From Eulemur rufifrons (lineage: Eukaryota > Chordata > Mammalia > Primates > Lemuridae), in assembly GCF_041146395.1 (NCBI RefSeq), contig NC_090984.1, forward strand, positions 86,439,114 to 86,503,113: DNA of 64,000 bases, written 5' to 3'. The notes under the pieces were generated by a model. It had not been told where the DNA came from, ran no database searches, and saw only the letters and a list, made by a program, of their open reading frames with translations. Positions 1-12,164 of this stretch are shown here, in pieces. The first letter of the stretch is position 1. Each line of letters opens with the position of its first letter. Both the position numbers and the translations under genes were made by a program.

Positions 1-807
1 TTTGGTTAAGATTCCAAGACATCTTTAGTATGGACATGTCAAAGGACTTAAGGAAATTAATCAACTGTACTTCAGAATGGAGCTTTCATTCCACAGGAAG
101 TGTGGGCCAATAACAAAAGCTAATTTTTCCCAATTCAAAATGATATGATCTAGAAAGGAAAATGTAAATGAAATGACTTGGAGTGAGTTCACTCTAGGGC
201 TAATTTCTGTTCAATGTAAACCCATAGTTTAGATTAGAACCAGACAAATTAATTGTCTTCTGATCCTTGGAGGTCAAATCCAGACATATTCGTGATGGTT
301 GCTGTTGCCAAAGTCCCTGGAATGAGTGATGTTTCCTGAGTCTCCCTTAAAGCCTTTGATACTAGGGAGAGCCCTGGGAAACCAGTGCAGACGATGCGTG
401 AGGCTGCAATGGAAAAGCAAGAGGGCAAATGAACTTGCTGACAAGGAACACAATGAGCCCATTGTTCCTGAATATCTTGTTCCTGAATAAAAAGACTCCA
501 GAAGGGTATGGCCAAGAACTAGGTCCCAGTGAAAAGGAAGAATAATTGGAGTTTGGAAATGTGATGAAATTTCCATTGGAAATTCTTGTCAGTAGATCTT
601 GTCACTAGTTGTGCTGCTCGTGGCCCTTGGGAGAGTATGGCTAGTGGTCTCAGCATCGCCTGGGGGGCTGTTGCAAAAGCAGATAGACCATGAGCAGCAC
701 AGATGCATTTTTCTCTGTTTGTTCACTTACATCCCCCTGGTCTCTTCATCAGTGTCTGGCACAGAGAATTGCTGGTTAAATGAATTTTTCCAGCCCAACC
801 CAAAATC
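1..807. other. Unique sequence, no gene seen
   Basis: No repeat family, exon or RNA gene is recognisable. Open frames on both strands (the longest about 100 codons) overlap one another and resemble no known protein, so they are taken as chance. Confidence 0.5.
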
Positions 808-905
808 ATCGAATTAAAATCTTTGGAGGCAGGTCCCAAGAATCTACATTTTAACAAGATCTCCAGTTGGTTCTTGGGTATAGTTAAGTGTGAGAACCAT
901 TGCCC
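808..905 (+). mobile_element. MER5A-like hAT DNA transposon fragment
   Basis: The stretch has the 3' half of the MER5A consensus: a catttTAACAAG..CTCCAG core followed by the terminal gtgagaaccattg, which corresponds to the usual gagaaccactg inverted-repeat end. The 5' half is missing or too diverged. MER5A is an ancient non-autonomous hAT-Charlie element shared by placental mammals. Confidence 0.65.
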
Positions 906-3900
906 TACTGTGCATGCACACTGGCCGATGCACTACAGTGTATTAGCTTGAATGGTTCCCCCGAATTCACCACAAAATCTAGAAGCCTAAAGATGAAGGA
1001 ATAACCACACCTTGGTTTCTACTACAATGATGACAATGATTCCATGGTATCGTATAAAACATTTACATTCACCATAGCCAGGTATTAGGTTAGGCAGTTG
1101 TACTTACCCCGTTTCCCCAGGTAGGAAACCTTGGACATATGCAAAGTCAAATAATTAACAACATAAGAATCAAAACCTACTCTATTAGACAGAGTTTAGG
1201 AGACGCTTTTAGCTCTTTGGGCAAAAGGCACTGCATACATCCCTGCCATTATTATTCCCAGCACTTCGCACGGTATCAGATCACTTTCCTATAATCACTC
1301 CATTCTCTTTTATGAGACTTGAGGTTTAATTGGAGTTTCCAATAAGAGATTTTATGTGTTTAATGGATTTTGGTATAATAATCAGAGTCTGAAATGCTAG
1401 TCAAAGGGCCAGCTGACTTCTAATGAAGCTGCGCTTTGGGGAGTCGAGTTTTAAAAAGACACGACAAGTCTATACTGTAGAAGTAGACATGCAAATATTT
1501 ACGGGAAAATGTAAGGTGTCTGGTTACTTCTAAATCCTTGGGTACTGACAAGCACCTATTGTTAGAATGGGGTAACTGGTGATAAACATTTAAATCGTGG
1601 AGTAGCCAGCTCAGTTTTTGAGAAGGGTCTGGTGGGGATAGCTATGGAACGCCTGGACAGTTTCTCCTATTGGCCACTTCCGGGGCCCCACGGATTGGGC
1701 TCACCTCCCTTTCCCTGGTGTCCCCTCCTGACTTCCAGCCTGGACTTCTCCTTCTCTCACGCTCCCCTCTGCAGAATGGAACACAGGCTTTCCTGCCCCC
1801 AGAACCGCACCCTTTCCCTGCCGTCTCCAAAACATGTACCCCCTCACTTCTTTTTAATTATTACTTAAGGAATTTTTCAATTGGGCAACCAAAGAAAAAT
1901 TGGATCAACAAAAAGAACATGAAATGAGGAAATTAAATAGGATAGGAAATCATATATTTATAGCTATATCAAAGCAATTTCCCCAGGAAATTTTATGGTA
2001 TATGACTGGCTGTGCATTTTCTTACTTCCCAGCAGTCTGGGGAATATTTTAAATACCAGACAAGCACTCTTACCACAGAGATATATTAAATTTAATATTC
2101 TTAAAATACTATATAGTACATATCTCAAACATTAAGGGTTTAGCCCATACATGGAAACCAACCATTCATAAATGGCTTCACCCACAACCAAGCAGCCCTT
2201 GCCCTTCTGCAGGTAGAAACGTAGACCCTCTTTCCTTCTCCATCCAAGCCACGGCTTTGGCCCTATAAGTGCAGACTGATTTACCTTCCACTAAAACATA
2301 AATGATGCTAACCAGCCTTTTCTATACCCCTTTTTCTAGACTCAGTGATCAATGGTCTTCAAAGTTGAACATGTGTGAGAGACGCCCAAGGTACACGTTA
2401 AGAATTTAGATTCTTGCTCCCTAAGCATTATTTGGTAACGTTGATTTTACAGGTTGTTTCATGGGAAGATGGAGAAGAGAATACAGCACACACGGCACAG
2501 CAAAACTTACCAAAGTCTCTACCTTTGTTGTCCCCTCCCCACCTCTATCCTCCCCACCTGCCCCCAGTTTTCTCTCAGTCTTGTCCCTCCTCACACAGTG
2601 TAGAATAATTTAGGTGCCCTCCGCTCCAATATGCATCCTCCCACCTGAATCAATCCAACACCTCTGTCTTCCCTCAGCAACTAAGGGGTCTTCTTTGGGA
2701 TCCTTCCTCCTTAGAAATCAGGAGGGGATTATAAAGATATATCCCTCCCTCACCCCCACCTCACCTCACCACCAACTCTGACAGAGGGAGCAAAGAGGTT
2801 CACTGCTTTTGGGGAGAGCCTTCCTTCTTCATGCAAGCTAGCCGGGCACAGTGGGAGGCGAAAGTTTTCTCCTATTCTGTGGGGTGTGTGAGGCTGACGT
2901 TCATTGGGAGCCTTTCCTGTGGGAGGGTGCACCTGGCTGTGCCCTGCGGACACCTGGAGCCACTGGGGACACTCACTTGGAGGGAAGTCCTCAAACACTG
3001 AGAAGCTTGGATCCCCCACAACTATGTCTCCTTCATCACTCCTCTGCCTCCCTCACTGGGATTCTTGGGCATGACAGCCTGCCCCCAGACAGCGAGTTAG
3101 CCTGACAGCCAGCTGCAGAGGGTTCAGAGATGCTTTTGAGTCTCCTGCTGCAGCGCAGAATTCCATGACACAGCAGGAATGACTCAGCAAAGTCAACTGA
3201 GGGCAGGAAAGACAATCGAAGGGAATTACAATGCTATGGATAGAGTGATGAACAAAGACCCTTATTAGAGAGCACCCACAACGCTCAGATTGCCAAAGAT
3301 TGCAGCGCCGTCTGCCGGTTGGGGGCCCTTTGGGTTACTCTTGCATTGCACCCATTCTAGAAGCTATTCTCCAGGCCTCAAGCATGGCTGGGATCTCTGA
3401 GACCACTGGAGACACTCTTGCTGTCTGTCTGACCTAGACATCAAAAGAGGTCATTCTATGAGTCTCTCGTATGCCCTAATGGAACCTCTCTCTGTCCTTG
3501 AGGAACTTCGATGACCTAAAACTCAGAAGGATCTAAAACTGTTGAAAGATGTTGAAGGTGTTGAAAGGAGAGAAAGAAAATAAACTAAACTTAGCAGATA
3601 AAATAAGTCCTTCGGATGTTTTGTATGTGCTTAAAATTTTTCAAGATACCATAAAACTATCACCAACCACACTATTGCTGTGATTGTGTAAATGACTGCT
3701 GTCCTTTTGTGTCCCTAATTGTTAAAGGCGTCCTGCTGCAACCCAGCCTCCTCAGTGGACCAGCAGAACTGTGGATTTAAGATTACATGCCCTCTATTTT
3801 CTCTGTCCTGTATTTATAGACATAAGTGGTTTTTAAATTTACTAATGAAGATGGATCTCAGTTTCAGTGAGATTGCCATTGATGGGTGAGTATTTATCAA

Positions 3901-4062
3901 TATATTTTAAGAAGGGATTGATTCCAGGATCATAAAGGAAGCAGAAATACAAACATATATTTGGAATTTGTCTTTACCTTTTAATACCTCTGTCTAAAGA
4001 CTTTACTGCTATGTCCATTTCTCTGCTGGGCAAGTGAAATACTTTTCTCTGGGCACTAAGGT
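906..4062. other. Unique sequence, no gene seen
   Basis: About 3.1 kb without a recognisable repeat or exon. It contains a C/T-rich patch around 2520-2600 and short overlapping open frames on both strands (up to about 90 codons) that resemble no protein family. Around 1400-1530 the sequence is AT-rich and repeat-free, but nothing more specific can be claimed. Confidence 0.45.
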
Positions 4063-4071
4063 TAAGTTTCT

Positions 4072-4361
4072 ACTGGGTGCTGTGACTCACACCTGTAATC
4101 CTAGCACTCTGGGAGGCTGAGGCGGGAGGGTCGCTTGAGCTCAGGAGTTTGAGACCAGCCTGAGCAAGAGTGAGACGTCATCTCTACCAAAAATAGAAAA
4201 ATTTAGCCAGGGATGGTGGTGTGCACCTATAGTCCTAACTATTCAGGAGGCTGAGGCAGGAGGATGGCTTGAGCCCAGAAGTTTGAGGTGAGCTATGATG
4301 ATGCCACTGCCACTGTACTTTACCCAGGGTGACAGAGCAAGATGCTGTCTCAAAAAAAAAA
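4072..4361 (+). mobile_element. Alu SINE, strepsirrhine type without the inter-arm block
   Basis: Dimeric 7SL-derived SINE. The left arm carries the B-box-like gagaccagcctgagcaag and the strepsirrhine variant gagcaagagtgagac, then a middle A-rich linker (aaaaatagaaaaa), the right arm and an A10 tail. The likely TSD is taagtttct (4063-4071) against taagcttct (4364-4372), with one mismatch. It is moderately diverged and lacks the extra AT-rich linker seen in the younger copies here. Confidence 0.95.
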
Positions 4362-4372
4362 TGTAAGCTTCT

Positions 4373-5019
4373 TTCTCATCTCCTAGAAGTGTTAGCCAGG
4401 TAGACCTTTGTTTAACAGCTTTTGTGATGTGCTATGCTCTGACAGCTTGCCTGATGGATGGAGCTGTCAGCCTATCGTCCATCAGAGATGAGGGGGACAT
4501 TGCCTCACCCATCCACTCCATAAATCAGACTAATAAAAATTAGTCCCAATCTAGGTCCAGGGATCCTTTCTCATTTTAGCATTCTTCATAGATTGTAATC
4601 TACAGAATGTGCTCCAGGAAAAAAAAATAAGACTTAAATGTTGCTTTACTTTAAAGAATTTAGCACCGATTCACTCTATGAAAGAACTACTCATGGGAAA
4701 GGCATCTGGAAAAATAAGTATTATATGCATGAACCTCACCTCTGTGGCCTGGAGTAATAACTTTAGGTGTTGGAGGTCTGATCTGAAGTGCAGTGAGGGA
4801 GATGTTAGAGGAAATTTCAACACCCATGGGGGCCGGGCCGAGTGGGCCAGGCAGAGGTGAGATGTCAGAATGAGGCAGCCAGAGGTGCTCAGGAGAGGCA
4901 CCCGGGAGAGAAGAGGGCCTTTCTTCATCCATCAGAGACGACTGCCTCCACGGTTCCCAGGATATGTCTTTACACATCTACCTAGTAACAAGTCATGTTT
5001 ACATGTCAGTTTCCCCTAG
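4373..5019. other. Unique sequence, no gene seen
   Basis: No repeat or exon signature. The overlapping open frames of 83-96 codons on both strands are mutually exclusive and unlike known proteins. Confidence 0.45.
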
Positions 5020-5150
5020 CAGCCTCTGAGCCCCTTGATGCTAGGAACGGAGACTCGTTCATCTCTGTGTCCCCAGGTTCCCAGGCCTATGCCCCATAGC
5101 AGGGACCCGGTGTAAGATCTGTGAATGGATGAGTGGATGGATGGGTTCAG
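5020..5150 (+). mobile_element. L2 LINE 3' end fragment
   Basis: The order gagccccttgatg..ggaacggagactc..tctctgtgtccccag, then a degenerate cctggcacatag-like stretch and a gaatggatgag tail, follows the L2 3' terminus (ccttgagggcagggac...gaatgaatg). L2 is an ancient CR1-clade LINE shared by all mammals. The copy is old and diverged. Confidence 0.65.
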
Positions 5151-5539
5151 GTACTTTAGCAAAGTCATTAGGGTAACTCTGGATGAGGAAAGAACTAAGT
5201 CTGGCAGAAGTACGTAGAGTAAATCACCCAGACTGCGAATACGTAAAAAGGAATTGTGGGGAGTAAACTGCACCAATAAGCATGGATCTCATACTTTATT
5301 CTTAGCTGAGAAAACAAAGTTCTTACCCTGCAAACACATGGTGCTGTGAGTGTTATATATCAAGTTCTTCACTGGGGAAGAAAACAGCAATTAGACTCTC
5401 TGTTTTTCTAGGTCACCACATTCGCTGCTTTTCCCTGCTCTGAGTCGGCATTCACAGAATTGGTGTTCGTTCCCTTTTCTCTGATGCCCATTATCCCTCC
5501 CCTGGGACTTGGGGTAGTTTTAAGTCAACCGTGGAGCGG

Positions 5540-5715
5540 TTTCCAGCTCTGCCTGGCCTTGCCGTGTTCACGTTCCTTAAGTTTCAGGGTCTCAGCTTCT
5601 CCATCTGTAAAATGTAAATGACAACACTTGTGCCTTGGCTGCTAAGCAGGACTAGAATAAAAAGTAAGATGTTGTCAGGGAAGCCTGTAAGGCGTTTGCA
5701 TGGCACAGGGGTAAA
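5540..5715 (+). mobile_element. MIR SINE fragment
   Basis: The MIR core is visible as cagcttctccatctgtaaaatg, after ccagctctgcctgg and before a degenerate ttgtcagg..cgtttgcatggcacagg, in the MIR consensus order (tctgccac..cctcatctgtaaaatgggg..gtgcctggcaca). Confidence 0.75.
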
Positions 5716-6425
5716 AATAGCCAAAAGGCAGATAAATGCAGTCAAATATTTTGTCATTTGCTTTGCCTTAAAATTTTCACTACTCTTCATGAAAATAAAA
5801 AGATGTCCTTTTGTAGGGTGACAGCTGCTGTTGGTTGCAGGAAGCTGCTGTCTGCTACTGATAAACAAATGACAATTTCCCCTGAATGGGTCCATATCTT
5901 GCCTGAAGCAGATTTATGATTAACTTTTTTGTTGGTCTCTTTTTTTTTTTTGACCACTGAAAAAATTTTGGCTGAAGTGGGTATATTTCCCTCTTGACCA
6001 AACCCTTTTGGTGTTTTGAAACTTTCCAAGTGAGAAAATGAACCCTTTTACCCAGCTTGAGTCAGATGCTCAAAACGCAAGATAAAAATAGCTGCTTGGG
6101 AAGCTGTCACTCAGCTTTGCGCTGCCCCAAGGATGGTTAACCCTTCAGAGGACCTTTACAGTTGGTCCTTCTCGCTTTTCATTTAGGATGACCTTGTTAT
6201 GACCCACATGACGTTGCTTATGATTAGGGACAGGAAAGTTGAGGGTGATCCCAATGTCAAAGGGCTCTTTCCAAATCATCTGCACTGAGGTGCTCTCTTC
6301 ATGGAAGCAATTTCGGGACTTAATTCTTCCTATTTCTAACCGTAGCTTATGGTATCCCTTCTCTCTCCTGGGCAATTTACTAAGTCTGATTAATTGATAT
6401 GTCAATTGTAATAACAAAAATGACA
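5716..6425. other. Unique sequence with a T11 run, no gene seen
   Basis: No repeat family recognised. A T-homopolymer lies at about 5940-5951. Open frames of 80-103 codons on the minus strand are low-complexity or resemble no family. Confidence 0.4.
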
Positions 6426-6429
6426 TTGT

Positions 6430-6680
6430 TGGTATTAAAAGCTAACATTCAATGAATATACGCAGATACCTTATATGCATGTATAAACATCATTTCATTT
6501 AATCCTCATAACAAGTTCATGACATAGAGGCTACTAATAGTCTCCATTTTACAGATGGGTAAATGAGGGAGGCTGTGTGGCTTGCCCAGCATCTCACAGC
6601 TCCAAAATGGCAGGCAAGAATTTACACCCGGGCTTTCTGCCCAGAGTCTGAGCCCTCAGCCAATGTGCCGTGCCGAGTGA
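6430..6680 (-). mobile_element. MIR SINE, near full length
   Basis: Read on the minus strand this is a nearly complete MIR. On the plus strand one sees agctaacattcaatga, cattt(aatcctcataac)aa, ctccattttacagatggg, then cttgcccagcatctcacagc and the t-RNA-derived head region. MIR is a tRNA-derived SINE amplified by L2 and is shared across mammals. Confidence 0.9.
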
Positions 6681-6884
6681 GTAGTGCTGGGCATGGCATC
6701 CTCTGGGCCCATCAGCGCTGCAATTCTGGATCCCAGACTCTCCCAACAGAACCCTTCACGTTTGGATTTCAAACAGATCGTCCAAGGCAGGGGCCTGAAT
6801 GAATGCTGAAGACTTAACTGTAGGTTGCAGTATGAGGTTCAGGAGGCCAAAAGTCTAGCACTCAGTGGCAAGACTCATCACTGG

Positions 6885-7060
6885 CCTTGAGAACAGTCCT
6901 TAACAGGAACATGGGCCTGGGAGTCAGCATTGCTGGGTTGGCTTTAATTTGCATAGAAATTTGCTATGCATTTTGGATATCCATGCAATGTCTCTGGACC
7001 TTAATTTATTCCTCTTGAAGTTGGGAATAGGGGGCAGGTGAGGATTAATCAAGTGACCCA
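6885..7060 (+). mobile_element. MIR SINE, diverged
   Basis: The MIR head (gcctgggagtcagcattgct), a degraded centre with tctctggaccttaatttat, then ttgaagttgggaatag and gaggatta, follow the MIR consensus order. Divergence is high. Confidence 0.65.
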
Positions 7061-8285
7061 GTAGGCAGGAAATTTACAATCCAGTAGAGGAATTAAAGTG
7101 TCTGAATCTTGTAATGGAACACAGGTTCATAATCAACTGGGATGCAGGGCAGTTTTTCTCAGAGAGCTTCTAGTCTAATCCCTGCAGCACTTGTTTCAAG
7201 TTTCTAAAAAGCAGGGGACAGTGAAGCTAAAAGGATAAGGCTCTCTCTAGGGGGTGGTCCAGAAAGGCTGGGAACTGCTTGCAAATCAGGCCATCCAAGG
7301 TTGAAGGTGTGAGCGGGTGTCACTGGATGGAGGAGGATGGGTGGATGTGTGAAGGCAGCCTTTCCTCCAGTTTGAGAAAGGAGGGGCCCAGGGAACAGTG
7401 GAACAGGAACTGGTGATGGGCACTCCCACCGGGGAAGCAGGGATAGCGCCCTTATCAGCCCCTGGGCAGCCATTGGTTCAGCTTTTCAGGGTCCCAGGAA
7501 TAAAAACTCACACCATTGGATTTACCTAAACTGTCTTATTTAAATTTAAAAATAAAAATAAAAAACATATTTAGCTGGTTATCATAGAAGCATTATACAA
7601 TAAATTCACAAGGTGCTGAGGTTTACAATATGAAAAACAAGTCTTCCTCTCCCACTGGGCCCCCTAGTGCCACTGCCCAGGGCAATGGCTCAAAGATTAG
7701 ATCTTTATCTCACCTCTGCCTGACCCTGAGCTCCTGCTTGAATATTTGAGATTTTAGTTCTTCAGGCGGTTTCCTCCATGTCTGCTAATATCAGGTGTAC
7801 GCTGCTAACTCTTATCAATGTTATTATTCCTTGACCTCCTACTATGACAGATGAGTTCTTCGTTCACTTAGATCAATCCCTTCTTTGCTCCCAGTACAGT
7901 TACATTGCTGTTGTAAAGTCCTCTCTAGGCTACTTTTTCTACTATAAACTATATGGTTAAACCTCTATTTCTATTAGTGATAGGTAACATACCTCAATTC
8001 CCCGTTTTATAATATGAAGATAGCGTGGAGTTACAATATGTGTGCGCTTGGCTTATACGTATCAGCTAACTCAGTTTGGCCAAAAAAATAAGAGGAAAGT
8101 GGTTGTGGGGAAGGAGGGAGAGAGGGAGGGAGAGCAGAGGCAGACAGGCCGAGGGAGTGTGGGGGAACAGTATGACAGATTTTGCCCACGACTGCGCTGA
8201 GGTGGGAGACATAATCGCTAGCTGGCTTGGTCTCATTCACCGCCACCACCCTGCCTGGTGTTTGGGAGTGTCTCTCTCAAATTAG
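7061..8285. other. Unique sequence, no gene seen
   Basis: An AT-rich patch (7530-7575) and a purine-rich patch (8095-8165) are present. No repeat family or exon is recognised. Confidence 0.4.
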
Positions 8286-8287
8286 TA

Positions 8288-8887
8288 CAGGTTCAGCATC
8301 TCTAATCTGAAAGTCTGAAATCCAAAATCCAAAACTTTTTAAGTACCAACCTGATGCCCTAAGTGGAAAAATCTACACCTGACCTCAGGTGCCATTTGTT
8401 GTTGCTGTTGTTTAACAGGTGACACAAGTGTCCTGGTGGTGCCACTGTGCTGTTCAGTTATCATCAATACATTTTTTCACTGTATTAATGGCATGTAATT
8501 TTTTTTACTGTTAAGTACTTATGTGTAAATAAGTGTAAGAAAATGATTGCTGATTGGTAGGATATAAATTTTGAGTCAGGAATGATGGTGATGCCCAACA
8601 ATCACAGATTGTCCACATGGGTGGCTGAGATAGTGACACCTTTGCTTTCTGATGGTTCAGTGTACACCAACTGTTTCATGCACAAAACTATTAAAATATT
8701 ATACAAGATTACCTTCAGGCTATGTGTATAAGGTGTATATGAAATATATATGAATTTCATGTTTAAACATGGGTTCCATCCCCAAGATATCTCATTATGT
8801 ATATGCAAAATTCCAAAATCTAGAAAAAAATCCAAAATCCAAAACACTTCTGGTCCCAAGCATTCAGGCTAAGGCATACTTAACTTG
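8288..8887 (-). mobile_element. MER44/Tigger7 non-autonomous DNA transposon
   Basis: A roughly 600-bp element of Tc1/mariner-Tigger ancestry. The left end (caggttcagcatctctaatct) and right end (catacttaacttg) are the two diverged terminal inverted repeats. The internal repeated aaatccaaaatccaaaa blocks and the sequence catccccaagatatctcatt follow the MER44 family read from the opposite end. A TA lies at 8286-8287 on the left; the right TA has mutated to tg. No transposase coding potential is kept, as expected for MER44. Confidence 0.85.
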
Positions 8888-8891
8888 TGTA

Positions 8892-9028
8892 CCTGGGAAC
8901 TTAAGCAAATTCTTGGACCCCACCCCAGACCCACAGAACCAAAAATTCTGAGATGAGGCCAGCAATCTGTGTTTTAACAAGCCCTCTAGGTGATTCTGAT
9001 GCAAGCTTAAGTTTGAAAATAACTGTTC
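8892..9028 (+). mobile_element. MER5A hAT DNA transposon
   Basis: Sequence order acctgggaactt, ggaccccaccccagaccc, ccagcaatctgtgttttaac, aagccctctaggtgattctg, then a degenerate gtttgaaaataactgtt matches MER5A. It lies about 5 bases after the MER44 end. The outermost 5' terminal repeat is missing. Confidence 0.9.
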
Positions 9029-10398
9029 TGAATTGAGTGTAATTCTAATGTTTAAAGATGTATTACTTTTCGCACAATATAACCCCTAAATGCAAGCTGA
9101 TTATTTCTGCTTTCTTTTGGTGGGGAGGAAACAGTGATCCCTTGGTAAAGCTGGTATTTTGTTCTGAAACCATAATTAAGTCTTTCACTTGTTCTCCATA
9201 GGTTGATTTTTTTTTAAAAAAATGAAAACCAGTTAAAAGTATTTACAGTTTATATTATATAACTATTTCCTTGAGAGCTAAGAAGAAATGATTACCTTTT
9301 TGTTTTTCTCTCTGATTCCAATGTCATGACTTCAGAGGAAAGTGATGAAACATATTTTTCTTTCGTATATTCTACCCATTGGTCACCATCATGCTGTAGT
9401 CACACTTGCTTCATCATTGAACCATGCATTTCTCAGAGGTGGCTGTTGTCTTGTGTTCAGGAGTTTTCTAACTGCCTTTCTTTTCTAATTACTGGAAAAA
9501 GAATCATATGCACTCATCGTTATATTTCTATTATCTTCCAGCTTCTTATTTGGGCACTCTTACTTGAAATCCATTTTACTTTTTCTGAAGCCCACTGACT
9601 TCCAGGTTACTTTTATTTGGACCATAATTTGTATTATCTTTAATGTATCCTGGAAGCTTTGAATGCTTTCTTTCCTTTCTTCCATTTCCACTTCTTTCCT
9701 CCTCATGCATTCTGTGCCCTTTTCATAGTCGAAGAGGCTTCCAATTTCTTTATCATCATATATAGTCTATGGAATCCCTTCCGCCCTCAACACCAGGCCC
9801 GTCCCTCTGGAGCCCTGCCTCTCCCTGCTCTGGCTGCTCCCCAAAGCCTCCTGCCCAGCTCTTATCCTGGGACTATCTGTGCTGTTTCCCTGAATTGAAG
9901 CCACTGCTTTTTGGTCCTATGTCTACCTCCTTCTTGCTTTACATTTTTTTTTTTTTTTTTGTGTGTGCTGGAGCATATCCTTAAGTAACTCCCTAAAAAA
10001 TGATAATACAAGAGAGATATTGGAGGGTAAATTTTCTATATCTTTGCATGCCTGAAAATACCTTCATTCTGCCCTCATGGTAGATTTAGAGTTTGACTAT
10101 GTATAGAATTCTAGATTGAAAGCAAAATAAATTTATCTCAGACTTTTGAAGGAATTGCCCCATTGTCTATCAGTATTTAATGTTGCTGAAACTTACTTTT
10201 TTTCATATACTCTCCCCTCACCTCTCCCTCCCCTTCCCCTCTCCTTCTCAAGTTTAACGTCTAGTAGCCCTTCTTGATATTTTAAAATATTGCAATGATG
10301 TATTTAAATGGTCTCCCTCCCTCTCCCTGCCTCAACTGACCTCTACTTATCTGGCTTGATATTGAATAGGCTCTTTTATTTTTAAAGACTTTCGTCTC
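9029..10398. other. AT-rich sequence with pyrimidine tracts, probably old repeat-derived in part
   Basis: T-homopolymer at about 9944-9960 and a C/T tract at 10208-10250. The stretch 9990-10190 (gcatgcctgaaaatacctt, tatagaattctag) resembles an interspersed sequence found widely in mammalian genomes, but I cannot name its family. No host coding frame is recognised. Confidence 0.35.
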
Positions 10399-10877
10399 TT
10401 TATTAGTTTTTCTATTGCTGCTATAACAAATGACAATAAACTTAGTGCCTTAAAATAAGACAAATTCATTATCCTACAGTTCTGGAAGTCAGAAGTCCAA
10501 AATGAGTTAGCAGGGCTGCATGCTTTCTTGAGGCTCTGGGAGAATCCACTTTCTTGCCTTTTCCAGCTACTGAAGGCTGACTGCATTCCTTAGCTTGTGG
10601 CCCCTTCCTACATCGTCAAAGCCAGCAGCATAGCATCTTTAAATCTTGCTCTCTCTCTGACTCTGTTATCACATTGCCTTTTTCTCTCTGACCCTCCTCC
10701 CTCCTTCTTATAAGGGCCCTTGTGATTATATTAGCTGGATAATTCAGAATAATATCAACATCTTAAGATCCTTATGAAATCATATCTGCAAAGACCCTTT
10801 ACCATGTACAGTAACATACTCATAAATTCCAGGGACTAGGATGTGGACATCTTTGGGGAGCCATTATTCTGTCCACC
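10399..10877 (-). mobile_element. MLT1-type LTR (ERVL-MaLR), minus strand
   Basis: The reverse-strand MLT1 landmarks appear in order: tattagtttttctattgctg, ctacagttctggaagtcaga, ggctctgggagaatccac, cttgccttttccagct, ttgtggccccttcctacatc, aagggcccttgtgattat, and ccattattctgtccacc at the end. MaLR LTRs derive from old ERVL-related elements. No internal genes remain in the LTR. Confidence 0.85.
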
Positions 10878-11445
10878 TTTGTCATCCCTTGGCCCCCAAA
10901 GATTCATGTCCATCCCACATGCAAAATGCATATACCCCATCCCAGTATCCTCCAAAGTCTCAACACATTAAAACATCAACTCAAAGTCTAAAATCTTATC
11001 TAAGTTTCATCAGCTTAAAAGTCCCTCTATACCATCATCTAAATCAAGTATGGGTGAGAATTTGAGTACGACCCATCCCAGGGCAAAATTTCTCTCTATC
11101 TGTGAACCTGTGAAACTCAAGAAGCAGGTTATTTGTTTCCAAAATTCAATGGACAAGCATAAGATAAGAGTTACAGACATTCCCATTCAAAAAGGGTGAA
11201 AAGGGAAGGAAGAAATTGTTGGTCTAAGCAATTTCAAAATCCAACAGGGCAAACTCCATTAGGTTTCAAGGCCTGAGCATAACCCCCTGGGGTTCAAGAC
11301 TCTTCTGGGCCCTCACCTCCACCTTCTGAATCATACTTCTTTTTTCATAAAGGGTAGCAGAGTTTGCACCTGAGTAGTTTTATCAGCCTGTTTCCTGTCT
11401 GTAGAATTTTGGGAGTCTGACATTTCATCCTCTCTCTCCTGGCAC
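10878..11445 (-). mobile_element. Probable MaLR internal sequence between two LTRs
   Basis: This block directly follows the MLT1-type LTR. It contains catgcaaaatgcatata, ccatcccagtatcctccaaa, caactcaaagtctaaa, gacccatcccagggcaaaat and ctgtgaacctgtgaaact, wording I associate with non-coding internal sequence of MaLR-type elements in reverse orientation. No gag or pol frame is visible. Another ancient repeat type cannot be excluded. Confidence 0.45.
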
Positions 11446-11802
11446 TGTCTTAGTCCATTTGGGCTGCTATAACAAAATATCACAGACTGGGTAATTTATA
11501 AACAAACAGAAACTTATTTCTCACACTTCTGGAGGCTGTGAAGTCCAAGATCAAGGTGCCAGAAGATTCAGTGTCTGATGAAGGTCTGTTCCTCTTAGAT
11601 AGTGCCATCTGTCTTCACATGGTGGAAGGAAACAGGAGTGAACAGCTCCCTCAGACCTGTTTTATATGGTGAATAATCCTATTCATGAGGGCTCTGCCAT
11701 CATAACTTAATCACCTCCTAGAGGTGCCACCTCTTAAAACTATCACACTGAGGATTAAATTTCAGCATAAGAATTTTGGGGGAACACATTCAGACCACAG
11801 CA
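11446..11802 (-). mobile_element. MST/THE1-type LTR (ERVL-MaLR), minus strand
   Basis: The LTR reads in reverse: tgtcttagtccatttgggct, gctataacaaaatatcac, ggaggctgtgaagtccaaga, tcacatggtggaaggaaaca, cctattcatgagggctctgc, cacctcctagaggtgccacc, aattttgggggaacacattc and agaccacagca at its end. Its length of about 357 bp is normal for this family. No convincing 5-bp TSD is seen at the chosen edges. Confidence 0.9.
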
Positions 11803-11835
11803 GCAGGCTTGCTGTTTTCAGTTCTACCACAGCTT

Positions 11836-12155
11836 CTTTTCTTTTCTTTTCTTTTCTTTTCATTTTCTTTTTTGAGACAGGATCTCTCTCTTTTGCCAAA
11901 GCTAGAGTGCAGTGGTGTGCTTACAGCTCACAGCAACCGCAGACTTCTGGGTTCACTCTATCCTCCTGCCTCAGCCTCTGGAGTAGCTGGGGTTACAGGC
12001 ATGTGCCACCATGCTGGGCTAATTTTTCTTATTTTTTGTAGAGACAGAGTCTCTCTATTGCCCAGGCTGGTCTTGAACTCCTGGCCTCAAGCAATCCTCC
12101 AGCCTCAGCCTCCTGAAGAGCTTGGATTACAGGCATGAACCACTGTGCCCAGCCT
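11836..12155 (-). mobile_element. Alu SINE (AluJ-like), minus strand
   Basis: Starts with a TTTTC-repeat tail (11836-11862), then tttgagacaggatctctctc, the right arm, the linker tttttgtagagacagag, and the left arm ending tgtgcccagcct. A 9-bp TSD ccacagctt lies at 11827-11835 and 12156-12164. The linker is AluJ-like and lacks the AT-rich inter-arm block of the younger copies in this window. Confidence 0.95.
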
Positions 12156-12164
12156 CCACAGCTT

